Assembly: GCF_051487185.1 (NCBI RefSeq)
Contig: NZ_JAHVDK010000023.1
Coordinates: 1-64,000, forward strand
Length of the DNA: 64,000 nt
Direction of reading: 5' to 3'
Source: Inquilinus limosus_F
GTDB lineage: Bacteria; Pseudomonadota; Alphaproteobacteria; DSM-16000; Inquilinaceae
A program made the translations under genes and the position numbers. Below are positions 43,044 through 51,512 of this stretch, one piece after another. The notes under the pieces are model-generated. The model had not been told where the DNA came from. It did no database searches and saw only the letters and a list, made by a program, of their open reading frames with translations. The first letter of the stretch is position 1. Every line of letters begins with the position of its first letter.

Positions 43044-45524
43044 CTACTCCGCGGCCCGGGCCAAGGGCGGCCAGACGCCCCAGATCTCCTCGGCATAGTC
43101 GCGCACGGTGCGATCGGAGGAGAACCAGCCGACATGGGCGGTGTTCTGGATCGCCATGCGGGTCCAGGCGGCCCGGTCGCGGTAGAGCGCGGCGGCGCGG
43201 GCCTGGGCATCCCAATAGGCGGCGAAATCGGCCGCCACCAGGAACCAGTCGCTGTGCCTGAGCGCATCGGTGATCGCCCGGAACCGGCCCGGATCGTCGG
43301 GCGAGAAGGTGCCGTCCTCGATCGCCGCCACGGCGCGGGCCAGGCGCGAATCGGCCGCGATCACCGCCGCCGGGTCGTAGCCCTGGGCCCGCTTCGCCGC
43401 CACCTCGGCCGCGGTCAGGCCGAAGATCAGGATGTTGTCCGCGCCCACCCGCTCGGCGATCTCGACATTGGCGCCGTCGAGCGTGCCGATGGTGATCGCG
43501 CCGTTCAGCGCGAACTTCATGTTGCCGGTGCCCGACGCCTCCATGCCGGCGGTCGAGATCTGCTCCGACAGGTCGGCGGCGGGGATGATGCGCTCCGCCA
43601 ACGTGACGTTGTAGTTCGGCAGGAACACCATCTTCAGCTGGTCGCGGATCTCGGCGTCGGCGTTGATCACCTTGGCGACATCATTGGCCAGCTTGATGAT
43701 CAGCTTGGCCATGGCGTAGCCGGGGGCGGCCTTGCCGGCGAAGATCTTGACCCGCGGCGTCCAGGCCGCGTCCGGGGTGTCGCGCATCTCCTGCCACAGC
43801 GCCACCGCGTGCAGGATGTTCAGCAGCTGGCGCTTGTATTCGTGGATGCGCTTGACCTGGACGTCGAACATCGCGTCGCCGGAGACGCGGAGGTCGGCGA
43901 CCTCGCCGATATGATGCGCCAGCAGGGCCTTGTTGCGGCGCTTCACCGCCCAGAACGCTTCGCGGAAGGCGGTGTCCTCGATCTTGCCGGACAGCGCCGA
44001 CAGCCGCTCCAGCTCGTCCTCCCAGCCGGTGCCGATCATGTTGTGGATCAGCTGCGCCAGGTTCGGATTGGCCTGCACCAGCCAGCGGCGCGGGGTGATG
44101 CCGTTGGTCTTGTTGGTGATGCGCTGGGGGAATTCCTCGTGCAGGTCGCGGAACACCGTCTCGCGCATCAGCTGGGTGTGCAGCGCCGAGACGCCGTTGA
44201 CCCGATGGCTGCCCAGGAAGGCCAGCGGGCCCATGCGCACGCGCCGGTCCCAGCCCTCCTGGATCAGCGACAGGCTGGATAGGCGGCTCGGGTCCTTTGC
44301 CACCACGCGCGAGGATTTGAGGAAGCGATCGTTGATCTCGTAGACGATCTGCAGGTGGCGCGGCAGCACCCGTTCCAGGAGGGCCACCGGCCAGGTCTCC
44401 AGCGCCTCCGGCATCAGCGTGTGGTTGGTGTAGCTGATGCAGCCGGTGGTGATCGCCCAGGCCCGATCCCAGTCCAGCCGGTGCCGGTCGATCAGGAGGC
44501 GCATCAGTTCCGGCACCGCAATCGCCGGATGGGTGTCGTTCAGCTGCAGCGCCGCCTTCTCCGGCAGGTCGTCATAGCCGTCGTGATGCATCCGGTGGCG
44601 GCGCAGCACGTCCTGCAGCGAGGCCGAGGTGAAGAAGTATTCCTGCTTGAGCCGCAGCTCCTGCCCCGCCGGGGTGTTGTCGTTGGGGTACAGGACACGC
44701 GACAGCGTCTCGGACAGGATCTTGTCCTCGACCGACTTCATATAGTCGCCGGAGTTGAAGGGGGCGAGGTCGAACTCCCGCACCGGCTTGGCCGACCACA
44801 GCCGCAGCGTGTTGACCGTGGCCCCGCCCCAGCCGACCACCGGCGTGTCGTAGGCGACGGCGAGCACCCGCTGGCTGCCGTGCCAGCGCGCCCGCGGCCG
44901 GCCGTCCGGCCCGGGCTCGCCCGGCTCGACCTTGCCGTAGAAGTCGATCGGATAGGCCACCTCCGGCCGCTCGAACTCCCAGGGATTGCCGAATTTCAGC
45001 CAGTCCTCGGGATATTCGACCTGCCAGCCGCGGTCGAACTGCTGCTCGAACAGCCCGTATTCGTAGCGGATGCCGTAGCCGGTGCCGGCGATGCCGAGCG
45101 TGGCCATGCTGTCGAGGAAGCAGGCGGCCAGGCGGCCGAGGCCGCCATTGCCGAGCGCCGCGTCGGGCTCGACCTCCAGCACGGCGCCGAGGTCGACGCC
45201 GAAATCGGCCAGCGCCTCGCGGCAGGTGTCGTAGATCCCGAGATTGGTCAGGGCGTTGGCCATCAGCCGGCCGACCAGGAACTCCAGGCTGAGATAGTAG
45301 ACCCGCTTGCCGTCGGTCGCCTCCTCGCGGTGCTGCGAGGCCATCCAGCGATCGACCAGGCGGTCGCGCACCGCCAGCGCCGTGGCGGCGAACCAGTCGT
45401 GACGGGTGGCGCGATGGATCTCGCGCCCGACGGCGTAGACCAGCCATTCCAGGATGTCGCGCTTCAGCGCTTCCCGGTCGAGCCCGCGCGGCTCGATGGC
45501 GATCTGGGAGGCTGGCAGGTCCAT
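43044..45524 (-). CDS. glgP: Glycogen/starch phosphorylase
   Basis: 826 residues, standard length. It releases glucose 1-phosphate from alpha-1,4-glucan ends. The pyridoxal-phosphate site is EASGTGNMKFALNGAITIGTLDGANVEI. Other conserved blocks: RVYYLSLEFLVGRLMANAL, ALGNGGLGRLAACFLDSMATLGIAGTGYGIRYEYGLF, TNHTLMPEALETWPV, KRIHEYKRQLLNIL and KIFAGKAAPGYAMAKLIIKLAN. ATG at 45524 matches the family (MDLPASQ then DREALKRDILEWLVYAVGR); an open frame to 45686 is not needed. No other glg genes are adjacent, which is unusual for a glycogen gene. Confidence 0.96.
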   Translation of the reverse strand: MDLPASQIAIEPRGLDREALKRDILEWLVYAVGREIHRATRHDWFAATALAVRDRLVDRWMASQHREEATDGKRVYYLSLEFLVGRLMANALTNLGIYDTCREALADFGVDLGAVLEVEPDAALGNGGLGRLAACFLDSMATLGIAGTGYGIRYEYGLFEQQFDRGWQVEYPEDWLKFGNPWEFERPEVAYPIDFYGKVEPGEPGPDGRPRARWHGSQRVLAVAYDTPVVGWGGATVNTLRLWSAKPVREFDLAPFNSGDYMKSVEDKILSETLSRVLYPNDNTPAGQELRLKQEYFFTSASLQDVLRRHRMHHDGYDDLPEKAALQLNDTHPAIAVPELMRLLIDRHRLDWDRAWAITTGCISYTNHTLMPEALETWPVALLERVLPRHLQIVYEINDRFLKSSRVVAKDPSRLSSLSLIQEGWDRRVRMGPLAFLGSHRVNGVSALHTQLMRETVFRDLHEEFPQRITNKTNGITPRRWLVQANPNLAQLIHNMIGTGWEDELERLSALSGKIEDTAFREAFWAVKRRNKALLAHHIGEVADLRVSGDAMFDVQVKRIHEYKRQLLNILHAVALWQEMRDTPDAAWTPRVKIFAGKAAPGYAMAKLIIKLANDVAKVINADAEIRDQLKMVFLPNYNVTLAERIIPAADLSEQISTAGMEASGTGNMKFALNGAITIGTLDGANVEIAERVGADNILIFGLTAAEVAAKRAQGYDPAAVIAADSRLARAVAAIEDGTFSPDDPGRFRAITDALRHSDWFLVAADFAAYWDAQARAAALYRDRAAWTRMAIQNTAHVGWFSSDRTVRDYAEEIWGVWPPLARAAE

Positions 45525-45607
45525 CGGCTGACCCCCAAAATGCTGCACTGCGGTATAGAGCCGTTCCTTACACCACGGAATGGGCACGGCAATCAAATCA
45601 TATGACG

Positions 45608-45637
45608 AAAAGACCCGGCGGAGTGTTCCGCCGGGTC
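45608..45637 (-). terminator. Rho-independent terminator of the liv operon
   Basis: A perfect 11-bp stem, GACCCGGCGGA (45612-45622) and TCCGCCGGGTC (45627-45637), loop GTGT. On the minus strand it is followed by TTTTCGTC (complement of 45604-45611), a short U run. It lies 105 bp past the livK stop and stops read-through into glgP. Confidence 0.75.
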
Positions 45638-45741
45638 GATGATGTCGGCGCCGATGGCTTATACCAACGGCCCTTGATGATGGCACCTGCCGATCAGTCC
45701 GGCTTCTCCCAAAGGAGAAGTCGATCTCCCGGCCGCAGGTG

Positions 45742-46878
45742 TTACTTGCCGCCGACCTTGGCCAGCTCGCCCGGGCTGGCCTCGGCGTATTTGCCGCTGT
45801 TCCAGATGTAGAAGACGTAGTCGGTCTTCACCCGGTCGCCCTTGGCGTCGAAGGCCAGATCGCCCAGGACAGTCTTGTACTCGGTGCCGTCGTGGAGCGC
45901 CTCGGCCACCTTCGGGCCGTCGAAGGTCTTGGCCTTGGTTGCCGCCTGGGCCCAGGCCTGGAGCGCTGCGTAGCTGTAGAGGGTGTAGCCTTCCGGCTCG
46001 TAGTTCTCGGCCCGGAACTTGGCCACCACGTCCTTCGCGGCCGGGCTGTTGCGCTGGTCGGCGCCGAAGGTCATCAGCACGCCCTCGCCAGCGTTGCCGG
46101 TGATACCCCAGAACTCCTGGGTGACGATGCCGTCGCCGGAGATGAACTGGGCGTTCATCCCCTGCTCGCGTGCCTGGCGCAGGATCAGCCCGGCCTCGTT
46201 GTGCAGGCCGCCGAAATAGATCACGTCGATGCCGGCCTGCTTCATCTTCGAGACAATGGCCGAGAAGTCGCGCTCGCCGACGGTGATGCCTTCATACATC
46301 TTCTCGGTCAGACCGCCCTTGTTCATCGCCGCCTTGGTGGCGTCGGCCAGGCCTTTGCCGTAGGTGGTCTGGTCGTGGATGATGGCGATGTTGCGGCCCT
46401 TGAACTTCTCGGCGATGAAGGCGCCGGCGATGTCGCCCTGCTGATCGTCGCGGCCGCAGGTGCGGAAGGTGGTCTTCTGCCCCTGCTCGGTCAGCTGCGG
46501 ATTGGTCGAGGCCGGCGTGATCTGGACGATGCCTTCCTCGGAGTAGACCGCCGAAGCCGGGATCGAGACCGAGGAGTTGAAGTGGCCGATCACCGCCACC
46601 ACGTCCTGGCCGACCAGCTCGTTCGCCGCAGCCACGCCCTGGCGCGGGTCGGACGCGTCGTCGCCATAGACCACGACGATCTTCTCGCCGTTGACCCCGC
46701 CCGCGTCGTTCAGGGCCTTTGCCGCGGCGTCAATGCCGCGCTTCATCTGCTCGCCGAAGGCGGCGTTCGGGCCGGTCAGCGGCGCGCCCAGGCCGATCTT
46801 CACATCGGCCCAGGCCGGGGCCGACGCCAGCGCGGCCAGCGCCACGCCGACCATGAGCACTCGGTTCAATCTCGTCAT
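45742..46878 (-). CDS. livK: Branched-chain amino acid ABC transporter substrate-binding protein
   Basis: 378 residues with a signal peptide (RLNRVLMVGVALAALASAPAWA). Type I periplasmic binding fold: DVKIGLGAPLTGPNAAFGEQMKRGIDAAAKALNDAGGVNGEKIVVVYGDDASDPRQGVAAANELVGQDVVAVIGHFNSSVSIPASAVYSEEGIVQITPASTNP is the canonical LivK/LivJ N-terminal lobe. YFGGLHNEAGLILRQARE and the C-terminal FYIWNSGKYAE agree. Start at 46878 has GGGAG at a suitable distance. Last gene in the liv unit, set off by a perfect 10-bp hairpin. Confidence 0.95.
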   Translation of the reverse strand: MTRLNRVLMVGVALAALASAPAWADVKIGLGAPLTGPNAAFGEQMKRGIDAAAKALNDAGGVNGEKIVVVYGDDASDPRQGVAAANELVGQDVVAVIGHFNSSVSIPASAVYSEEGIVQITPASTNPQLTEQGQKTTFRTCGRDDQQGDIAGAFIAEKFKGRNIAIIHDQTTYGKGLADATKAAMNKGGLTEKMYEGITVGERDFSAIVSKMKQAGIDVIYFGGLHNEAGLILRQAREQGMNAQFISGDGIVTQEFWGITGNAGEGVLMTFGADQRNSPAAKDVVAKFRAENYEPEGYTLYSYAALQAWAQAATKAKTFDGPKVAEALHDGTEYKTVLGDLAFDAKGDRVKTDYVFYIWNSGKYAEASPGELAKVGGK

Positions 46879-46900
46879 CAGATCGCACTCCCAGTTCATC

Positions 46901-46925
46901 GCCCGGCGGGACGACCCCGCCGGGC
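46901..46925 (-). promoter_or_regulatory. Intercistronic hairpin before livK
   Basis: GCCCGGCGGG (46901-46910) and CCCGCCGGGC (46916-46925) pair perfectly with a 5-nt loop. It sits about 22 nt upstream of the livK start, between it and the upstream small gene, and lacks a U run, so it is not a terminator. It may protect a processed livK transcript and raise binding-protein output. Confidence 0.6.
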
Positions 46926-46957
46926 CTTGCTTTCCGCCGGCCCGGAGGACCGGCGTC

Positions 46958-47311
46958 TTACCGTGCGGCCGGCCGCCGGTCGCGCCAGCCGAACAGGCCG
47001 GCCCGCTCGTACAGCCACGGATACTGCCGCACCATCTTCGCCGCCCGGGTCATCCGGTAGGCGACCGTGGCGCACAGGCCGATCCACACAAGATCGATGA
47101 CGAAGCCGGTCGCGGACAAGAGCGTTCCGTGAAACAGCGCGTAGTGCAGGAACCGCGTCGCGCAGGCCAGCAGCACCACGAAGGGGATCACCTTGCGCAT
47201 CGGCGCCCAGTTCTGGGCTTGGCCCTGCCCGGTCAGGAAGCCGGCCCCGCCGCCCAGGATCAGGCTGACGAAGATGAAGTCGCCGACCGAGGTTCCGAGG
47301 ATCTGTTCCAT
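46958..47311 (-). CDS. DUF6867 family small membrane protein
   Basis: 117 residues with about three hydrophobic helices: TSVGDFIFVSLILGGGAGFLTGQ, VIPFVVLLACATRFLHYALF, and SATGFVIDLVWIGLCATVAYRM. Its end is charged and Trp/Tyr-rich (YPWLYERAGLFGW). It sits between livF and livK. It matches the DUF6867 proteins that accompany liv-type ABC operons in Alphaproteobacteria. Function unknown. Start at 47311 (MEQILG), 11 bp after the livF stop. Confidence 0.8.
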   Translation of the reverse strand: MEQILGTSVGDFIFVSLILGGGAGFLTGQGQAQNWAPMRKVIPFVVLLACATRFLHYALFHGTLLSATGFVIDLVWIGLCATVAYRMTRAAKMVRQYPWLYERAGLFGWRDRRPAAR

Positions 47312-47322
47312 CGCCCGCCCCC

Positions 47323-48033
47323 TCAATGCCCGCCTTCGAGATAGGCGGCCCGGACCTCCGGATTCGCCAGCAGTTGCCGGCCGGTGCCGCTCATCGTCAC
47401 CCGGCCGTTGACCAGGACGTAGCCGCGATGCGCCAGCCTCAGCGCGTGGAAGGCGTTCTGCTCGACCAGGAACACGGTCATGCCGCGCTCCTTGTTGATC
47501 GCCTTGATCGCCTCGAAGATCTGCTTCACCACCATCGGCGCCAGGCCGAGCGACGGCTCGTCCAGCAGCAGCAGGCGCGGCTGGCTCATCAGCGCCCGGC
47601 CGATTGCCAGCATCTGCTGCTCGCCGCCCGACAGGGTGCCGCCACGCTGGTTCTGCCGCTCCTTCAGCCGCGGGAACAGGGTAAAGATCTGCTCGAGGTC
47701 GCGGCCGAACACTGCCGGATCGGCGGTCAGCGCCCCCATCTGCAGATTCTCCATCACCGTCATGCGCGGGAAGATGCGGCGGCCCTCCGGCGAGATGGCG
47801 ACGCCGCGGCGCACGATCTCGAAGGTCGGCTGCCGGGTGATCTCCTTCCCGTCGAACAGCACCGCCCCCTGCCGCGCCTGCGGGTTGCCGCAGATGGTCA
47901 TCAGCAGGGTCGACTTGCCGGCGCCGTTGGCGCCGATCAGGGTGACGATCTCGCCTTCCTTGACGTCGACATTGACGCCGCGCAGCGCCTCGATGGCGCC
48001 GTAGAAGGTGTGCACGCCCTGCAGCGACAGCAT
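47323..48033 (-). CDS. livF: Branched-chain amino acid ABC transporter ATP-binding protein LivF
   Basis: 236 residues. ABC ATPase motifs: Walker A GANGAGKSTLL, signature LSGGEQQMLAIGRALM, Walker B LLLLDEPSLGLAPM, and the switch histidine region TVFLVEQNAFHALRLAHRGYVLVNG. MLSLQGVHTFYGAIEALRGVNVDVKEGEIVTLIG is typical of LivF. Start at 48033 shares one base with the livG stop (TGATG). Confidence 0.96.
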   Translation of the reverse strand: MLSLQGVHTFYGAIEALRGVNVDVKEGEIVTLIGANGAGKSTLLMTICGNPQARQGAVLFDGKEITRQPTFEIVRRGVAISPEGRRIFPRMTVMENLQMGALTADPAVFGRDLEQIFTLFPRLKERQNQRGGTLSGGEQQMLAIGRALMSQPRLLLLDEPSLGLAPMVVKQIFEAIKAINKERGMTVFLVEQNAFHALRLAHRGYVLVNGRVTMSGTGRQLLANPEVRAAYLEGGH

Positions 48034-48893
48034 CACGAACGGGCTTCCCCGCTGACGGCCGCGAGATCGGCTGCGACCTCCGGCGGCAGCTCGTGGTCCG
48101 CCTCCTCCGGCTGGCCGAGATAGGCGCGGATCACCGCCTCGTCGCTGCGGATCGCCTCGGGCGTGCCGTCGGCGATCTTCTTGCCGTGGTCGAGCACCAC
48201 GATGTGGTCGGAAATCTGCATGACGACGCTCATGTCGTGCTCGATCAGGAGGACGCTGGTCTTGTGCTCGTCGCGGATGGCGCGCAGCAGGTGGTTCAGC
48301 TCCTGCGATTCGCGCGGGTTGAGGCCGGCGGCCGGTTCGTCCAGGCACAGGATCACCGGGTCGATGCACATCGCCCGCGCGATCTCCAGCCGGCGCTGGC
48401 CGCCATAGGGCAGGCTGCCGGCGAGATGGTCGGCGTGGTCGGTGAGCCCGACAAGGTCGAGCCAGAACCTGGCCTTCTCCACCGCCTCGCGCTCGACCTT
48501 CCGGTAGCCGGGCAGCCCGAGCAGGCCGGCGATCGAGAAGCCCGAGGCCTTCATCAGCTTGTTGTGCTGGGCCACCATCAGGTTCTCCAGCACGCTCATC
48601 CCGGCGAACAGGCGGATGTTCTGGAAGGTGCGGGCGACCCGCGCCTGCTGGGCGATGAGGTAGCCCGGGATCTGCTCCAGCAGGAACTCCCCGCTATCGG
48701 CGCGCAGCGTCATCCGCCCGGCGGTCGGCCGGTAGAAGCCGGTGATGCAGTTGAACAGCGTGGTCTTGCCGGCGCCGTTCGGGCCGATCACGGCGGTGAT
48801 GTCGCCGGCCCGGATGTCGAAGGAGACGTCGTCGATGGCGACGAGGCCGCCGAAGCGCATCGAGACGTGCTCGATGGTCAGGAGCGCGCTCAC
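48033..48893 (-). CDS. livG: Branched-chain amino acid ABC transporter ATP-binding protein LivG
   Basis: 286 residues from a GTG start that overlaps the livM stop by 4 bp. Walker A GPNGAGKTTLFNCITGFY, LivG-specific arm (YLIAQQARVARTFQNIRLFAGMSVLENLMVAQHNKL), signature LPYGGQRRLEIARAM, Walker B ILCLDEPAAGLNPRESQEL and VLLIEHDMSVVMQISDHIVVLDHGKKIADGTPEAIRSDE. It carries a ~25-residue C-terminal extension (EEADHELPPEVAADLAAVSGEARS) beyond most LivG proteins. Confidence 0.96.
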   Translation of the reverse strand: MSALLTIEHVSMRFGGLVAIDDVSFDIRAGDITAVIGPNGAGKTTLFNCITGFYRPTAGRMTLRADSGEFLLEQIPGYLIAQQARVARTFQNIRLFAGMSVLENLMVAQHNKLMKASGFSIAGLLGLPGYRKVEREAVEKARFWLDLVGLTDHADHLAGSLPYGGQRRLEIARAMCIDPVILCLDEPAAGLNPRESQELNHLLRAIRDEHKTSVLLIEHDMSVVMQISDHIVVLDHGKKIADGTPEAIRSDEAVIRAYLGQPEEADHELPPEVAADLAAVSGEARS

Positions 48894-50410
48894 GACGAGG
48901 CTCCCTTCTTGCCGTGCAGCAGGATGGTCGGGTCGCGATGCGCCAGGAGGCCGCGGGGGCGCCACACCATGATGCCGACCATGCACAGGCCGAACACCAG
49001 CATGCGGTACAGGTCGAGGCCGCGGAACGCCTCCGGCAGGCCGATGATCAGGCAGGCGGCGACGACGATGCCGAGCTGGCTGCCCATGCCGCCGAGCACG
49101 ACGATCGCCAGCACGATCGCGGATTCGATGAAGGAGAAGCTCTCCGGGCTGATGAAGCCCTGGTAGGTGGCGAAGAAGCTGCCGGCGAAGCCGCCGCACA
49201 TCGCCGAGGTGGCGAAGGCCGCCAGCTTCAGGTTGGTGCGGTTGATGCCGAGCGACTGGCAGGCGATGTCGTCCTCGCGCAGCGCCTCCCAGCCACGGCC
49301 GACCGGCAGCCGGCGCAGCCGCACGCTGATGAAGTTCACCAGGAGCGCCAGCGCCAGGATCAGCAGGTAGAGGAAGACGATCCGGTGCGTCGGGTCGTAG
49401 TCGATGCCGAACAGCTGGTGGAAAGCGGTCACCCCCTCCTCCGGGCTGCGGTCGAACGGGAAGCCGAAGAAGCTGGGCCGCGGAATGTTGTTGATGCCGT
49501 TCGGCCCGCCGGTCACCGGCGCCCAGTTGATCAGGATAATGCGGATGATCTCGCCGAAGCCGAGGGTGACGATGGCGAAATAGTCGCCGCGCAGCCGCAG
49601 CACCGGATAGCCGAGGATCAGGCCGGCGCTCGCGGCGAGCAGGCCGGCCAGCGGCAGGCAGAGCCAGAAGCTGAAGCCGAAGGTGGTCGACAAGAGCGCG
49701 TAGGAGTAGGCGCCGACAGCATAGAAGGCGACGTAGCCGAGGTCGAGCAGCCCGGCGAGGCCGACGATGATGTTCAGCCCCCAGCCGAGCATGATGTAGG
49801 TCAGCACGATGATGGCGACGCCCAGCGTGCTGCGGGTGGCGAGGTCGGTGAAGGGGAAGATGATCGCCAGCACTGCCAGGATCGGCCCGACATAGACGCT
49901 GAGCCGCTGAACCCGGGCGCCGATCCGGTCCATCGCCCGGTCGCGCTCCTGCCGCGACAGGCTGGTCCGCGCGCGGCGCTGCACCAGGACCGACTGGATC
50001 AGGAGCCAGGCCGCGCCGAACACCCCGATCAGCAGCAGCGGCACGGAGTGCAGCTCCTGCACCGGCAGGGGCGGCAGGGCGTCCGAGATCGACGGCCGCA
50101 GATATTCGTAGACCGGCGGCAGGGCGAAGACGACGAGGAACAGCAGGCTGCCCCAGAACACCGGCCGCGGCATGCTTTCGCGGTTCAGGACGATGCCGAT
50201 GCGGCCGAGGAAGACCAGCGCTACCGCGATGGCGACGGCGGTGAAATCGGTCAGGTAGGTCAGGACGCCGCTCTGCTCGACCGTGCGGATGCCGATCAGG
50301 GGCGCGGTGAGGACCAGGGCGATGAGGCCGGTGATCCCCGCCTCCTTCACCATGGCGATGAGGTCGAAGCGGCGCCCGGCGGCCGCGTCGGATTGCGCGA
50401 TCGTCGCCAT
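48890..50410 (-). CDS. livM: Branched-chain amino acid ABC transporter permease LivM
   Basis: 506 residues, longer than typical LivM (~320-430) because an N-terminal region of about 160 residues carries several extra hydrophobic helices (residues 1-150). The core has the LivM signature GLLDLGYVAFYAVGAYSYALLS, the periplasmic block RPSFFGFPFDRSPEEG, and VGRGWEALREDDIACQSLGINRTNLKLAAFATSAMCGGFAGSFFATYQGFISPESFSFIESAIVLAIVVLGGMGSQ, the ATPase-docking loop. Its start lies 5 bp from the livH stop. Confidence 0.94.
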   Translation of the reverse strand: MATIAQSDAAAGRRFDLIAMVKEAGITGLIALVLTAPLIGIRTVEQSGVLTYLTDFTAVAIAVALVFLGRIGIVLNRESMPRPVFWGSLLFLVVFALPPVYEYLRPSISDALPPLPVQELHSVPLLLIGVFGAAWLLIQSVLVQRRARTSLSRQERDRAMDRIGARVQRLSVYVGPILAVLAIIFPFTDLATRSTLGVAIIVLTYIMLGWGLNIIVGLAGLLDLGYVAFYAVGAYSYALLSTTFGFSFWLCLPLAGLLAASAGLILGYPVLRLRGDYFAIVTLGFGEIIRIILINWAPVTGGPNGINNIPRPSFFGFPFDRSPEEGVTAFHQLFGIDYDPTHRIVFLYLLILALALLVNFISVRLRRLPVGRGWEALREDDIACQSLGINRTNLKLAAFATSAMCGGFAGSFFATYQGFISPESFSFIESAIVLAIVVLGGMGSQLGIVVAACLIIGLPEAFRGLDLYRMLVFGLCMVGIMVWRPRGLLAHRDPTILLHGKKGASS

Positions 50411-50414
50411 GGCG

Positions 50415-51335
50415 TCAGACCTTCTCGATATCGGGGCGGCCGAGCAGGCCGGACGGACGGAAGATCAGCACCAGCACCAGGATGGTGAAGGCGGCGACAT
50501 CCTTGTATTCCGACGAGAAGTAGCCGGACCAGAAGGCCTCGATCAGCCCGATCAGCACGCCGCCCAGCATCGCCCCGGGCAGCGAGCCGATGCCGCCCAG
50601 CACCGCCGCGGTGAAGGCTTTGATGCCGGCCAGGAAGCCGATGTAGAAGTCGATCACGCCGTAATACAGGGTCACCATCACCCCGGCGACGGCGGCCAGC
50701 GCCGCGCCGATGACGAAGGTCATCGAGATGGTGCGGCCGACATCGACGCCGATCAGCGCCGCCATGGTGCGGTCCTGGGCGCAGGCGCGCTGCTGCCGGC
50801 CGAGCGAGGTGCTGTTGATCACCCAGGTCAGGCCCAGCATCAGGGCCACGGTCATCACCACGATGACGATCTGCAGATAGGACAGGTTGACGTCGAAGCC
50901 GCCGCCCGAGGTCAGCTGGAAGCCGCCCGGGATCTGCGGCGGCACCGGCTTGCGCCGGGCGCCCTGCAGCAGCTGGATGTAGTTCTGCAGGAAGATCGAC
51001 ATGCCGATCGCCGAGATCAGCGGCGCCAGGCGGGTGGAGTTGCGCAGCGGCCGGTAGGCCAGCCGCTCGACCGTCCAGCCATAGGCGGCGGTCACCACCA
51101 CGGCCGCGACCAGCACGATCGCCAGCGCCAGGGCCACCGACATGCCGGGCACGCCGAAGGCGCCGAGCACGACGAATCCGATCACCGCGATGAACGCGCC
51201 GATCATATAGATTTCGCCATGCGCGAAATTGATCATGCCGATGATGCCGTACACCATCGTATAGCCGATCGCGATCAGACCGTAGATCGCGCCCAGCGTC
51301 AGCCCATTGATGAGCTGCTGCAGGAAATATTCCAT
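50415..51335 (-). CDS. livH: Branched-chain amino acid ABC transporter permease LivH
   Basis: 306 residues. First gene of the operon. Signatures: QQLINGLTLGAIYGLIAIGYTMVYGIIGMINFAHGEIYMIGAF and GRQQRACAQDRTMAALIGVDVGRTISMTFVIGAALAAVAGVMVTLYYGVIDFYIGFLAGIKAFTAAVLGGIGSLPGAMLGG, the docking loop and conserved helix. Ends with RPSGLLGRPDIEKV. A promoter-like pair lies 120-150 bp upstream. Confidence 0.95.
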   Translation of the reverse strand: MEYFLQQLINGLTLGAIYGLIAIGYTMVYGIIGMINFAHGEIYMIGAFIAVIGFVVLGAFGVPGMSVALALAIVLVAAVVVTAAYGWTVERLAYRPLRNSTRLAPLISAIGMSIFLQNYIQLLQGARRKPVPPQIPGGFQLTSGGGFDVNLSYLQIVIVVMTVALMLGLTWVINSTSLGRQQRACAQDRTMAALIGVDVGRTISMTFVIGAALAAVAGVMVTLYYGVIDFYIGFLAGIKAFTAAVLGGIGSLPGAMLGGVLIGLIEAFWSGYFSSEYKDVAAFTILVLVLIFRPSGLLGRPDIEKV

Positions 51336-51453
51336 GCTCGCGCCGATATGCCTCCACAGACCATCCGCCGGGATGGTCGCCTCTCTGTTCGCTCGCCGTT
51401 TAGACCGAGGGCGTTTCTCTGTTCAAGCTCCGCGTCAGCGTCGGATTGGCGCG

Positions 51454-51482
51454 ACTATGGCGAAGAAAATGCACCGTTACAA
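51454..51482 (-). promoter_or_regulatory. Candidate promoter of the liv operon
   Basis: On the minus strand, TTGTAA (51482-51477) is followed after 17 nt by CATAGT (51459-51454), each matching four of six consensus positions. A leader of about 110 nt would precede livH. No leucine-rich leader peptide was recognised. It is the only promoter-like pair I could find in this gap. Confidence 0.35.
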
Positions 51483-51512
51483 TCGCAATGAATCGTAAGA
51501 CCTTTCCGACGC

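Noticed and set aside
48914..50488. 524-codon frame antisense to livM
   Set aside because: Gln/His/Asp-rich shadow opposite a certain LivM.
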